Assembly: GCF_035317345.1 (NCBI RefSeq)
Contig: NZ_JAYKTU010000011.1
DNA from: Cellvibrio fontiphilus
GTDB lineage: Bacteria; Pseudomonadota; Gammaproteobacteria; Pseudomonadales; Cellvibrionaceae
Length of the DNA stretch: 64,000 nt
Reading direction: 5' to 3' (one strand)
In this document: in pieces, positions 1-8,745 of the stretch
Position numbering within the stretch: position 1 is the stretch's first letter
How the letters are laid out: each line of letters begins with the position of its first letter
Position numbers and translations under genes: made by a program
Notes under the pieces: generated by a model
The model's input: the letters and a program-made list of their open reading frames with translations, nothing else
What the model was told of the DNA's origin: nothing
Database searches by the model: none

Positions 1-86
1 TCGCATAAGAGATATGTACAGACTCTTGACTGTATTTTTAACTCGGTGTCGCCACAACGACCTGATAATCGCTGCCGTCTAAAGCA

Positions 87-117
87 ACAAACCCCACTTT
101 TTTACGGTGGGGTTTGT
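87..117. other. Perfect 11-bp inverted repeat
   Basis: Arms at 87-97 and 107-117 are perfectly complementary and enclose a 9-nt loop containing six T. Neither side has a good T-run directly after the stem, so it is listed as a hairpin and not as a proven terminator. It lies in the gap beyond the 3' end of the DamX-like gene. Confidence 0.5.
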
Positions 118-127
118 CAGCGGTCTG

Positions 128-150
128 CGCGACCTAGAGTCGCGTTTTTT
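128..150 (+). terminator. Short hairpin followed by T6
   Basis: The arms cgcgac (128-133) and gtcgcg (139-144) enclose a 5-nt loop and are followed by six T, the layout of a plus-strand intrinsic terminator. It would serve a plus-strand transcript entering from left of the window, converging on the minus-strand DamX-like gene. No convincing coding tail is visible in positions 1-127, so the gene it ends is unknown. Confidence 0.45.
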
Positions 151-170
151 ATGAAACTTACTCCCAGATA

Positions 171-1874
171 TCACAGCGCAGACTTAATTTCCGACTGGAT
201 AGCTTTTACATCGCGCGGCCATGGGCCTGCATCACGCTGTGATGCAGGCAAACGGGCAATAGCTTGACGCGCCTCAGCGGAACTGGAAAAACGACCGGTA
301 ATTACTACAAACCAATCATTTCCCTGACGCTTACTTTTAAACATCAGTAGCTCGCCCTTGTTAGGTTGGGCAGCCATATAGTCCAGCGCGGCCTTGCGAT
401 TACTCACCCCAAGTAACTGCACTGTGTATTCACTAGGGCTCCAGGCAAGAATATTGCGCTCCTGTGAACTGGCTGTTGTAGCCAATGGTTTTCTGTCCGG
501 TATCGCTTTTGGAACCGGCTGTTCGACTACAACGGGTTTAGGTTCAGGTTTTGGGGCGGGTTCAGCAACAACGGAGGCAGATGCAGCTGTCGATTGTGCA
601 GCATTTGAGGCCGGCACCTGAGCAACCGGCTCGACCTTCTTGGCCGGTACCGTCGGCAACTGTGCAAGTGGAACTACCTCCTCACGCGCGAAACCAGTAT
701 CACTCTCGCCGGTTACCTGTGGTGCTTGCGACGACTCTACTGGCTGCTGGGTAGCAGCAATCTGGTTTGGCTGCTGCGGCTGAGGCAGGGTTTGAAGCAA
801 TGGCTGAACCGGCGTTTGGGTGGAGGTAAGCTCAAGCGAACTACTAGTTGCCGCTTGACCGGTCGCAGGCACCTGTGGCGGCATTACTGCCACTGGCGGA
901 GCCGGGTTATCATCCTCACCCATGTACAAGAAGGCCGTACCAACTACAGCAATCAGCAGTGCAATTGCTACTATGTGTGCAACTGGCAGACTGCGTTTAT
1001 CGAATGTAAGTTTGGGAGTGACTGATTCCAGTAACCGCTCTTGTGCAGATTCATGAAGGATTCCCAAGTGCCCCTGCGCTTGGCGCCACCACGGATCAAC
1101 CATAGATTCCGTAAAAATTTCCGGACCGAGGTAATCAGCCATTTCCATCCGGAAGTTTAAATAATCTACAGTTTCTGCCAAGGTGAATGGCTGCAAATGA
1201 AAATCGTTGATCAACAAACTTTCAGGGCTGATGCGCTCCAGACGGCGTAAAAAACTAGGCTCAGCAAAAAAGGCAAGATGCAACCGGTTTTGTTGGGGGA
1301 AATTATTAAGTAGTGCAGACAGCACAGCGAGTGTCTGATCATCCAACAACTGGGCATTATCGACAACAACAACTGCCAGCCCTTCATCCTCAACCTGTGC
1401 TTCTTCCGCAATAAACGCTTCAATCGCACTCAATAAATTTTCGGCCGAAGGCAATGGCCCTGTATTGATCCCAAAGGTCTGGGTAATAGCGGTAAGCACT
1501 TGCTCCAGACTCTGGTTCGACTGCAGGCTTAAGAAACAGATTTGGTCGTGATCGGACAAGGAATCCATGAATGCATGGGCAGTGCGAGTTTTACCTACAC
1601 CAACGTCGCCCAGAACAACCAGTAGACTGTTACTGAATTGGCACAGGTGCAATAACTGATCGAGCAGTTGACGTCGACCCGCACCGGTGAATAGCGGAAA
1701 GGAGTAATCCTGGGCAAAAGGATCTTCGGACAAACCGTAACGCTGGCGATAATCGGCCAACAGTTGTTCATCAGCCTCAGAGTCAGGTACATCAAACAAA
1801 TAACCTTGCTGGCCCGCAGGCTGATCAACCAATCGACTATCAGGCTGTGCTCGCAATGGCGGGTGTCCCGTCAT
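171..1874 (-). CDS. damX: DamX-like AAA ATPase with C-terminal SPOR domain
   Basis: Predicted inner-membrane protein of 567 residues. An N-terminal AAA/ExeA-type ATPase region carries Walker A GDVGVGKT near residue 89 and a Walker B-like VVVVDN near 167. One transmembrane segment follows near residue 300, then a long Pro/Gln/Ala-rich periplasmic linker and a C-terminal SPOR domain (about 485-560) of the type that binds denuded glycan strands at the division septum. This ATPase-TM-SPOR layout downstream of aroKB matches the damX locus of Pseudomonas and Vibrio; enterobacterial DamX lacks most of the ATPase motifs. The start has a GAGAGG ribosome binding site 6 nt upstream. It is the last gene of the minus-strand pil-aro cluster, 22 nt after aroB. 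A division-related role is inferred from the family. Confidence 0.85.
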   Translation of the reverse strand: MTGHPPLRAQPDSRLVDQPAGQQGYLFDVPDSEADEQLLADYRQRYGLSEDPFAQDYSFPLFTGAGRRQLLDQLLHLCQFSNSLLVVLGDVGVGKTRTAHAFMDSLSDHDQICFLSLQSNQSLEQVLTAITQTFGINTGPLPSAENLLSAIEAFIAEEAQVEDEGLAVVVVDNAQLLDDQTLAVLSALLNNFPQQNRLHLAFFAEPSFLRRLERISPESLLINDFHLQPFTLAETVDYLNFRMEMADYLGPEIFTESMVDPWWRQAQGHLGILHESAQERLLESVTPKLTFDKRSLPVAHIVAIALLIAVVGTAFLYMGEDDNPAPPVAVMPPQVPATGQAATSSSLELTSTQTPVQPLLQTLPQPQQPNQIAATQQPVESSQAPQVTGESDTGFAREEVVPLAQLPTVPAKKVEPVAQVPASNAAQSTAASASVVAEPAPKPEPKPVVVEQPVPKAIPDRKPLATTASSQERNILAWSPSEYTVQLLGVSNRKAALDYMAAQPNKGELLMFKSKRQGNDWFVVITGRFSSSAEARQAIARLPASQRDAGPWPRDVKAIQSEIKSAL

Positions 1875-1896
1875 GAAAAACCTCTCAATACATCAA

Positions 1897-2982
1897 TCAG
1901 ATAACTGCTTTGCTGGCATCAAAAGTCTGTTGCAACATTACCAAATCTATATCGCTGGTTGTAATCGCCTTACCCATTGACTCAAGTAATACCAAGCGCA
2001 AACGACCATCAAGCACTTTTTTATCAACCCCCATTAACTCCATAAACTGTGCTGGTGACATATCGGCCGGCGCTTTGGTTGGCAACTTGGCTTTGTGCAA
2101 CAAATCGACAATACGGGCAAGTTCAGAGTCACTAATCGCACCACGCCGCCATGATAAATCAGCAGCCATTGCCATACCTGCCCCGACAGCTTCGCCATGC
2201 AGCCAATTCCCATAACCTTGAGCAGTTTCTATAGCGTGACCAAAGGTATGTCCAAAATTCAAAATAGCGCGCAACCCACCCTCGCGTTCGTCCTGTGCAA
2301 CAACAGCCGCTTTATTCTCGCAAGAACGCTGAACGGCATAGGTCAGGGCTGATGCATCACCACCAAGCAATGCATCAATATTATTTTCAAGCCATACAAA
2401 AAAATCATAATCAGATATCAAGCCGTATTTGATAATTTCGGCAATGCCTGCTGATAATTCGCGACAAGGCAAACTGGAGAGCAATGAAATGTCAGCAAGC
2501 ACACATTGAGGCTGATAAAAGGCTCCAATCATGTTTTTGCCAAGAGGATGATTAACACCGGTCTTTCCACCAACCGACGAATCAACCATTGACAACAAAG
2601 TGGTTGGAATTTGGATGAAATCAACCCCCCGCTGATAACAGGCGGCCGCAAAGCCAGTCATATCGCCAACAACACCCCCACCAAGCGCTATAAGTGTCGT
2701 TGTGCGATTGTGTTTTTCGGCTAGCAAGGTATCAAAAATACTAGCCCAAACCTCAAGAGTTTTATGACCTTCACCATCAGGCAGAATAACTTTGCTGATC
2801 TGCAAACCGGTTAAGGAGCTACAAAGTTTATCCATATACAAAGGCGCAACGCGATCATTGCTTATGATGCACAGCTGCCGCCCGTGAATATGCCTAGTCA
2901 AGAGTTCAGGTTGCGATAACAATCCTTCACCTATGTAGATGGGATAACTGCGATCACCCAAATTAACACTCAAAACCTGCAT
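1897..2982 (-). CDS. aroB: 3-dehydroquinate synthase
   Basis: Converts DAHP to 3-dehydroquinate, the second step of the shikimate pathway, using NAD+ and a divalent metal in the cytosol. The NAD-binding stretch GGGVVGDMTGF, the conserved VDSSVGGKTGVNH and the metal-ligand motifs AEIIKYG, NFGHTFGHAIE and LHGEAVGAGM are all present. The start used here (MQVLSVNLGDR) gives 361 residues, the usual family length, with AAGGCG upstream; a longer open frame adds 16 unrelated residues. It follows aroK in the same direction after a 117-nt gap that contains a ten-base G/C homopolymer, and precedes the DamX-like gene. This aroK-aroB-damX order is standard in gammaproteobacteria. Confidence 0.97.
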   Translation of the reverse strand: MQVLSVNLGDRSYPIYIGEGLLSQPELLTRHIHGRQLCIISNDRVAPLYMDKLCSSLTGLQISKVILPDGEGHKTLEVWASIFDTLLAEKHNRTTTLIALGGGVVGDMTGFAAACYQRGVDFIQIPTTLLSMVDSSVGGKTGVNHPLGKNMIGAFYQPQCVLADISLLSSLPCRELSAGIAEIIKYGLISDYDFFVWLENNIDALLGGDASALTYAVQRSCENKAAVVAQDEREGGLRAILNFGHTFGHAIETAQGYGNWLHGEAVGAGMAMAADLSWRRGAISDSELARIVDLLHKAKLPTKAPADMSPAQFMELMGVDKKVLDGRLRLVLLESMGKAITTSDIDLVMLQQTFDASKAVI

Positions 2983-3087
2983 ATAAATCGCCTTGATGGA
3001 ATAATTATGGAAAGGCACGCACTTTAACACAAAGCGTCATAATCAAAGAGGAGCTGCCAAAGTGCAGCAAAGAAGAAAAACAATCGA

Positions 3088-3097
3088 GGGGGGGGGG
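3088..3097. repeat. Ten-base poly-G tract (poly-C on the coding strand)
   Basis: Ten consecutive G on the plus strand begin 2 nt beyond the aroK stop codon. On the transcribed minus strand the C tract can pair with the GGGGG that ends the aroK reading frame, placing the stop codon in the loop of a GC hairpin, followed by a T-rich stretch. It may be a weak terminator or attenuator; such tracts are also prone to slippage and sequencing error. Confidence 0.8.
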
Positions 3098-3099
3098 TG

Positions 3100-3615
3100 T
3101 TAGCCCCCTTGAACAAGGGATGCAATTTCCTGCGCGACCGCTTTGGGAGAGCGGCGATCTGTGCTTACAACAAAATCAGCAGCGGCACGATACATCGGAT
3201 CGCGCTGGGTCACGAGATCGATGATCTTTTGGCGTGGATTCTCTACTTGTAGGAGAGGGCGCTTTTTATCTCGTGCAGTGCGCTCAACCAACTGATCGAT
3301 AGAAGCGGTCAGATAACAAACGTAACCGGATTGCTGCATTAGATTACGATTTTGCTCTCGCAAAACAATACCACCACCCGTCGCAATTACAGCGTCCGCC
3401 TCACCTGCCAGCTCCTGCAGAACTGCCGTCTCCCGTTCGCGAAAACCTTCCTCACCTTCCATATCAAATATCCAGGGAATATCTGCCCCAGTCCGCTCCT
3501 CTATAACGCGGTCACTATCACGGAAACTTAAATTAAGTTCGGCCGCCAAAAGGCGGCCGATGGTTGATTTGCCAGCCCCCATTGGGCCGACCAGAAATAC
3601 ATTCGTTTTTCGCAT
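3100..3615 (-). CDS. aroK: Shikimate kinase
   Basis: Phosphorylates shikimate at the 3-hydroxyl using ATP. The 171 residues contain Walker A GPMGAGKST near the N terminus, DSDRVIEE with the shikimate/Mg-binding aspartate, the TGGGIVLRE glycine motif and the RDKKRPLL lid arginine region, so all the family's key residues are in place. Its start codon overlaps the last base of pilQ (3615), so it is very probably translated from the pil transcript; coupling of pilQ to aroK is the common arrangement in pseudomonads. Confidence 0.97.
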   Translation of the reverse strand: MRKTNVFLVGPMGAGKSTIGRLLAAELNLSFRDSDRVIEERTGADIPWIFDMEGEEGFRERETAVLQELAGEADAVIATGGGIVLREQNRNLMQQSGYVCYLTASIDQLVERTARDKKRPLLQVENPRQKIIDLVTQRDPMYRAAADFVVSTDRRSPKAVAQEIASLVQGG

Positions 3616-5792
3616 TAGTTTGACAAGGTATCCGACATCAGTTTTGGCGTGACAAAAATCAATAACTCAGTCTTGAATTGATTGTCTACTGTTTTCTTAA
3701 ACAAGCGCCCCAGATAAGGAATATCCCCTAGCACAGGAACCTTGTTTTCTCCTTTGGTCCCCTCCAAAGAAAAGACCCCACCAAGAACCACAGTTTGGCC
3801 ATTGTTTACGAGCACCTTCGTTTCCAAGCGTGTGATATCGACAGTCGGCACACCAGACGGGGTGTTTTGACCAATCGAATCTTTCCAAACAATCAAATCC
3901 ATGATGATGCGGTTGTCAGGTGTAATCTGAGGTGTTACCTCCAACTTCAGCACTGCTTCACGGAAGCCTGTAGTTGTACCGCCACTCGGAGCTGTTTCCT
4001 GATAACCAATCTCTTTACCGGATTTGATTACCGCCAGCTGCTTGTCGCTAGTAATCACTTTAGGCTGGGAAACGATTTCCGCATAACCGGAATTCTCTAG
4101 TGCGCTTAACTCCAAATCCAAGTAAGTATTATCTGTTAAAACACCTATTGCTGCGCTGGCATAGGGATTAGCAACAGCAAGATCGACTGCATCAGCTTCA
4201 TTTATATCAAATGATCTATTGTCTTCAGGACCTTGCACAAACCAATCGCGTGGGCTTGTACCGTCTGTATCATCCAGCCCCTCTCTCGATCCAGCAAAGT
4301 CAATAATCCGACTACCAGGTTTTTCGTTGTAGCCAATGCCACCCCAACGAACACCAAGTTCACGCTGGAAATCAGTGTTGGCAATAACAATTCTGGCCTC
4401 AATCATTACCTGACGTATTGGGATGTCAATTTGATCTACCAAGCGTTTAAATGCCTCGATTCGCTCCGCAGTATCAGTAATAATGATGGAGTTAGTGCGC
4501 TCATCCACAAGACCCTGACCGCGTTCAGACAAAACACTACCGGTTGCACGATTGCCCCCAGAACCACCACCACGCGAGCCACCACCTCCCGACTCACCAC
4601 GAAATAATTCAAACATTTCTTTTGCATTTGCATAACGAACACGAATGTACTCAGTTCGCAGTGGGGCAAGTTCCTCAAGTTGCTTTTTGGTCGTGATTTC
4701 CTGACGCTCACGCTCTGCAATTTCAGCGGCAGGAGCAACCATCAGAACATTACCAACTTGACGCTTATCCAGCCCTTTGTTTTTGAGCACCATTTCCAAA
4801 GCTTGATCCCAAGGTACATTTTGCAAACGCAGTGTAATACGACCTTGAACGGTATCACTGGCAACTAAGTTCAAATCAGTAAAATCGGCGATGATCTGCA
4901 ATACAGCACGAACTTCAATATCCTGAAAATCAAGTGATAACTTTTCGCCGGTGTACTCAAAATCTTTTTTCTTCTCCTGCTTTTCCTGCTCAGTAAGAGG
5001 TTTAATACTGACGACATATTCCTTATCAGTTTGATAAGCCAAATAATCAAAGTCTCCTCCTGCAGCAATGTTCAGCACAGCACTTTCGCCCTCTTGACCA
5101 GCACTAACTAAAGATACAGGAGTTGCGAAATCAACAACATCAAGTCGACGACGAAGCTCTGGAGGCAACCATGCATCTTTGAATGTTAACCGCACGCCAG
5201 CGCCGGTACCCACCATATCAGCAGAAACTTTTGGATCTGAGAGAGTAATAACTACTCGCCCTTCGCCCGTCGTACCGCGACGAAAATCTACGTTAGTAAT
5301 ACGTGTCTGGCTGGGAGCAATGTCTGTATCTTTTAATCCGGTTTTTTGAGTTATGTCTACTGATGGGCGAACAGCTTGCTTACCCTCCACACCTTTGGCA
5401 GCACCGACCTCAACAATAAAATTATTGCCATCGGTGCGGGTTGTATAGGGAGCCAAATCATTGAGATTCAATATTAAACGTGTGCGACCTTCACTCGTGA
5501 GAACCATGGCACTTTGCCCATTATCCACAGCTAATGGATAGCGACGCTCCTTGAGTCCACTCACGGCATCAGGGAAATCGAGCACAATACGCGCTGGTTT
5601 TTCAATGGTGTAACCCTGAGGCACCTGAGGCGGAGAATCAAATGACATCCGCACCTCAAAACGCTCTCCTGGCAACTGAAAAAAACCAATGTCAGTCAAT
5701 GTATTTGCCAAAGATATTGGTGCCGCCAAGATGCCAACCAATACTGTTAAAAATTTACGCATATTCAACCCCGGAGTGAATAGAGCACGCAT
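3615..5792 (-). CDS. pilQ: Type IV pilus secretin PilQ
   Basis: Outer-membrane secretin through which the type IV pilus is extruded. A signal peptide (LTVLVGILAAPISLA core) is followed by two AMIN peptidoglycan-binding domains (about 30-140 and 160-265), a secretin N-terminal domain beginning near LSLDFQDIEVRAVLQIIA (about 285-355), a second N domain interrupted by a glycine/serine-rich insert near residues 398-417, and the secretin barrel with the VPVLGDIPYLGRLF signature near the C terminus. The start at 5792 has AAGGAA 9 nt upstream, inside the end of pilP; an in-frame ATG ten codons later (5762) gives a more conventional signal peptide but a poorer ribosome binding site. The gene is 6 nt after pilP and overlaps aroK by one base. 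Confidence 0.96.
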   Translation of the reverse strand: MRALFTPGLNMRKFLTVLVGILAAPISLANTLTDIGFFQLPGERFEVRMSFDSPPQVPQGYTIEKPARIVLDFPDAVSGLKERRYPLAVDNGQSAMVLTSEGRTRLILNLNDLAPYTTRTDGNNFIVEVGAAKGVEGKQAVRPSVDITQKTGLKDTDIAPSQTRITNVDFRRGTTGEGRVVITLSDPKVSADMVGTGAGVRLTFKDAWLPPELRRRLDVVDFATPVSLVSAGQEGESAVLNIAAGGDFDYLAYQTDKEYVVSIKPLTEQEKQEKKKDFEYTGEKLSLDFQDIEVRAVLQIIADFTDLNLVASDTVQGRITLRLQNVPWDQALEMVLKNKGLDKRQVGNVLMVAPAAEIAERERQEITTKKQLEELAPLRTEYIRVRYANAKEMFELFRGESGGGGSRGGGSGGNRATGSVLSERGQGLVDERTNSIIITDTAERIEAFKRLVDQIDIPIRQVMIEARIVIANTDFQRELGVRWGGIGYNEKPGSRIIDFAGSREGLDDTDGTSPRDWFVQGPEDNRSFDINEADAVDLAVANPYASAAIGVLTDNTYLDLELSALENSGYAEIVSQPKVITSDKQLAVIKSGKEIGYQETAPSGGTTTGFREAVLKLEVTPQITPDNRIIMDLIVWKDSIGQNTPSGVPTVDITRLETKVLVNNGQTVVLGGVFSLEGTKGENKVPVLGDIPYLGRLFKKTVDNQFKTELLIFVTPKLMSDTLSN

Positions 5793-5798
5793 ATCTGC

Positions 5799-6323
5799 TT
5801 ATTCCTTCTCTTCTAATTTAATAATTCTGGGACGTTCAACCCAACCATTTGAACCATCTCCCACGATCTCCATGATTTCGATCTGTGATGGACTAGTTGT
5901 AATAATCTTTCCGTGATTCATTCCGAGATAATTTCCAACAGTGACAGGCACCACATCACGCTCACCATTATCAATTAAAGCCCACAATTTCCCCGACTTC
6001 TCAATGGTTCCCACCATTTTCAACGCGGTTACATTAAATCGCTCAAGAAACTCTTTTTCTCGAGTTAAATCAGGAACGACTGTACGCCCACCTTTTGCAG
6101 CAGTCTCATCAACTGGAATAGGTTTTTCAAAAGGGCTGCGTAAAGTCATCGCGCTGTACGCAAATGGCTGATAAGGGCTGAATGTAGGCAAAGGCTCTAT
6201 TTGCCCTTTAGGGCGCCGCTTAGCCTCCTCCATGAAATTAATAATATCCTGATGGCTAGACTGCTCACACCCAACCAAGAATAAGACACACACCAGAGGG
6301 ACATAGTGAAAGGCATTCTTCAT
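5799..6323 (-). CDS. pilP: Type IV pilus assembly lipoprotein PilP
   Basis: Inner-membrane lipoprotein linking the PilN-PilO platform to the secretin PilQ. The 174-residue protein begins with a lipoprotein signal ending in the lipobox LVGC. The C-terminal half forms the PilP homology domain, with TALKMVGTIEKSGKLWALI and a VTVGNYLGMNHGKI stretch resembling the GspC/PilP family. Its start overlaps the pilO stop by four bases, so translation is coupled. Confidence 0.95.
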   Translation of the reverse strand: MKNAFHYVPLVCVLFLVGCEQSSHQDIINFMEEAKRRPKGQIEPLPTFSPYQPFAYSAMTLRSPFEKPIPVDETAAKGGRTVVPDLTREKEFLERFNVTALKMVGTIEKSGKLWALIDNGERDVVPVTVGNYLGMNHGKIITTSPSQIEIMEIVGDGSNGWVERPRIIKLEEKE

Positions 6324-6937
6324 TTGTCGCCCTCCTGAGCTTTGTAACGATACGTTTTTGCAACAATTTTCATACTCAGCGTTTTATTTGTTTTTGAAGA
6401 ACTGATAGAAAAATCGTGCAGAGTTACGATCCTTGGCATACCTGCAACACCACTGACAAACCCGCCCATATCGTGATAACCACCATCTACCGAAATATCG
6501 ATGGGCACCTCAATGTAGTACTCGGCAACCACATCAGGCCTAAAGTTAATATTGATATTGGTTAGCCCGCTTTCACCTGCACGAGTCCCCACATCCTCAA
6601 GCAATCCGGGAACCTCTGTTTTTGCTGGCAAGCGCGAAAGAAGAGAATCAAATGTCACTTTCATTTCTTCCATCTGCGCTTTATAGGCATCCAGGTTAGC
6701 AGCTTCAAAGCTACGCTTTTCATAGGTAGTTTTGAGTGTGGCCTCTTGAGCAACAACAGTCTCAAGTTGGATATTCAAATCGCTAATTTTAAAATAGTAA
6801 GTGCCCGCAAAGATCAGACAGATCAAGATAAGGCAGACAAAAAGCTTGGCGGGCCAAGGCCATACACCAGCCTTGTCGAAGTCAATATTATTGACATCAA
6901 AATCTTTTAATTGATCGAGGGTTTCCTGAAACGACAT
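6320..6937 (-). CDS. pilO: Type IV pilus inner-membrane protein PilO
   Basis: Bitopic inner-membrane protein of the pilus alignment subcomplex. The 205 residues show a short cytoplasmic N terminus, one transmembrane helix (about 30-50, LFVCLILICLIFAGTYYF), a coiled-coil stretch around EATLKTTYEKRSFEAANLDA, and a periplasmic ferredoxin-like domain containing the family feature LLSRLPAKTEVPGLLEDV. It pairs with PilN and binds PilP. It sits in the pilMNOPQ operon, overlapping pilN by one base and pilP by four. Confidence 0.95.
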   Translation of the reverse strand: MSFQETLDQLKDFDVNNIDFDKAGVWPWPAKLFVCLILICLIFAGTYYFKISDLNIQLETVVAQEATLKTTYEKRSFEAANLDAYKAQMEEMKVTFDSLLSRLPAKTEVPGLLEDVGTRAGESGLTNININFRPDVVAEYYIEVPIDISVDGGYHDMGGFVSGVAGMPRIVTLHDFSISSSKTNKTLSMKIVAKTYRYKAQEGDK

Positions 6938-7524
6938 TATTTCTTTCCTCCAGCAGATTGCGCTGCTTCGCCAAGAGGATCCACTGGAGCTGAAGTCTGA
7001 ACAGTCATCTTGAATACACTTGCATCCTCACCTTCATCCGGGGCCGCATCCACAGAAATGAGGTTGTGTGATGCATACCACTCAGAAGCCTCAAGATTTC
7101 TGAGAAAGCTTGCAATTCGATTGTATGACTCAGCAACTCCTTCGATAGTGACCAGATCGCCTTTGCGATCGATACTAGTCAGCCATACACCATCAGGAAT
7201 AGCTCTCACCATTTCATCAAAGTAGCGAACAATAACAGGACGCGTTCCCTCCAGATCAGTAATAACCTTGATACGAGCCAATAAATCATCACGAACCTTT
7301 TTAATCTCACTAATTTCTTTTACTTGGGCATCAAGCTTGGCAATCTCTTGTTTAAGCAACTGATTGCGGGCATTTTGATTCTCTATTGCAGATTGCACAC
7401 TGGCGACCCAGGCATATGCCCCCAGCAATGCCATCATGACGACCGCAACAATAACTCCAATGAATTCGCGCTTTTTCTCTTCGCGATAGGCTTGGCGCCA
7501 AGGTAATAAGTTAATCTTGGCCAT
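6937..7524 (-). CDS. pilN: Type IV pilus inner-membrane protein PilN
   Basis: Bitopic inner-membrane protein whose cytoplasmic N terminus docks onto PilM. The first residues, MAKINLLPWRQ, contain the conserved INLLPWR motif that fits the PilM groove. One transmembrane helix follows (about 22-42), then a periplasmic coiled coil and a ferredoxin-like domain (GVWLTSIDRKGDLVTIEGVA). The length of 195 is typical. It overlaps pilM and pilO by one base each, consistent with tight translational coupling. Confidence 0.96.
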   Translation of the reverse strand: MAKINLLPWRQAYREEKKREFIGVIVAVVMMALLGAYAWVASVQSAIENQNARNQLLKQEIAKLDAQVKEISEIKKVRDDLLARIKVITDLEGTRPVIVRYFDEMVRAIPDGVWLTSIDRKGDLVTIEGVAESYNRIASFLRNLEASEWYASHNLISVDAAPDEGEDASVFKMTVQTSAPVDPLGEAAQSAGGKK

Positions 7525-8591
7525 TAGTCGAAACTCCTCATTGCCAGCCCAGTAACAATCATCAATGCAGGCGCATCATTCGCTAAAGACACTGCATTAA
7601 CTCTTGAGGAAACAGACATTTTGGCGAAGGGATTGGCAACAACTGTTTGTGTACCCAATTTTTCTTCGATCAGACCAACTAGCCCCTCTAGCGAAGCGAC
7701 GCCACCGGCGAGAATAATGTAGTCAACATCATTGTATTGACTGGCGGAAAAGAAAAACTGGAGGGATCGAGTAACTTGCTGCACAACAGCATCTTTAAAT
7801 GGCGCAAGCACTTCCATCTCATAATCGTCTGGTAATCCGCCTTGCTTTTTAGCAAGCCCAGCCTCTTCGCGGGACAAACCGTATCGACGCTGAATTTCTT
7901 CAGTAAGCTGACGGCCGCCAAATAGCTGCTCACGGGTATACACCGTTTTACCATCCACCAACACACTGAGTGTGGTCATGGTTGCACCTATATCGATAAT
8001 GGCAACCACCTGCCCTTCCTGGTCTTCCAACTGCTCAGCGATCAATTCAAAGGCTCTCTCCATGCAATAAGCTTCGATATCAATCTTCTCAGCAATCAGA
8101 TCTGCATCACTTAATACTTGCTGACGCACGTCAACATTTTCGCGACGACAAGCTGCGAGCAACACTTCGACTTGGTCAGGATTGCGCGGGGATATGCCCT
8201 GAACCTCAAAATCGAGCATTACCTCTTCAAGAGGGAAAGGAATATATTGATCTGCCTCTGCTGCAATCTGGCTCTCCATAGCGTCATCGCTAAGGTCAAT
8301 CGGCATGTCGATCATTTTCGTGATCACTGCTGAACCCGCTACTGCTACAGCGGCATGTTTGAGCTTGGTTTTAGATTGCTTAACCATTGAGCGAATAACC
8401 TCAGCCACAGCGGCTGGGTCAGCTATGTTCTTCTCAACGACTGCATTTGGTGGAAGTGCTTTTACGGTATAGGACTCAACCCGATAGCGGTCGCCCACAC
8501 GATTGAGTTCAAGCAACTTGACCGAGGTGGAGCTTATATCAAGCCCGATCACCGGTTTTGCTTTCTTATCAAGGAAACTGAAAATGCCCAT
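7524..8591 (-). CDS. pilM: Actin-like pilus assembly ATPase PilM
   Basis: Cytoplasmic actin-fold protein that anchors the type IV pilus assembly platform through PilN. Its 355 residues carry the actin-family nucleotide motifs: phosphate-1 GLDISSTSVK near the N terminus, phosphate-2 IIDIGATMTTLSVLVDG near 200, and ILAGGVASLEGL near 300. It is the first gene of the minus-strand operon pilMNOPQ-aroK-aroB-damX and is divergent from ponA; a sigma-70-like promoter lies just upstream. Other pilus genes (fimbriae, motors) are not in the window. Confidence 0.96.
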   Translation of the reverse strand: MGIFSFLDKKAKPVIGLDISSTSVKLLELNRVGDRYRVESYTVKALPPNAVVEKNIADPAAVAEVIRSMVKQSKTKLKHAAVAVAGSAVITKMIDMPIDLSDDAMESQIAAEADQYIPFPLEEVMLDFEVQGISPRNPDQVEVLLAACRRENVDVRQQVLSDADLIAEKIDIEAYCMERAFELIAEQLEDQEGQVVAIIDIGATMTTLSVLVDGKTVYTREQLFGGRQLTEEIQRRYGLSREEAGLAKKQGGLPDDYEMEVLAPFKDAVVQQVTRSLQFFFSASQYNDVDYIILAGGVASLEGLVGLIEEKLGTQTVVANPFAKMSVSSRVNAVSLANDAPALMIVTGLAMRSFD

Positions 8592-8627
8592 TTTTCTATC
8601 TATATCCGTAACTTAGACGTTGTTTAT

Positions 8628-8655
8628 GTTATAGCACTTTAACTTAAGCCTGCAA
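8628..8655 (-). promoter_or_regulatory. Putative sigma-70 promoter of the pil operon
   Basis: On the minus strand TTGCAG (8655-8650) and TATAAC (8633-8628) are separated by 16 nt, about 37 nt upstream of the pilM start. The match is reasonable in a 154-nt divergent intergenic region, but it is sequence matching only. Confidence 0.45.
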
Positions 8656-8690
8656 CAAACCGATGAATATGTAAACAGGCAAAAAGCCCG

Positions 8691-8696
8691 TATAAT
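8691..8696 (+). promoter_or_regulatory. Consensus -10 box upstream of ponA
   Basis: A perfect TATAAT lies 50 nt upstream of the chosen ponA start. The best -35 candidate is weak (TGTAAA at 8670-8675). A transcript starting near 8703 would exclude the upstream in-frame start at 8695, which supports the ATG at 8746 as the true start. Confidence 0.5.
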
Positions 8697-8745
8697 GCTG
8701 GCTACCCGCAGCGGCTTCGCTAACCCATTAATTCACATAGAAAAA

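Noticed and set aside
20..53. Minus-strand promoter-like pair TTGTGG-N17-TACAGT that could serve the next gene beyond the window (gltB in Pseudomonas order)
   Set aside because: The gene itself is outside the window, so the match cannot be tested by context.
2..82. Possible C-terminal coding tail of a plus-strand gene ending in TAA at 80-82
   Set aside because: Only 26 codons visible, no family resemblance; the neighbouring gene order in relatives predicts a minus-strand gene beyond the edge.
46..267. A 73-residue plus-strand frame over two hairpins
   Set aside because: It runs over terminator-like structures into the antisense of the DamX-like gene, with no ribosome binding site or protein-like character.
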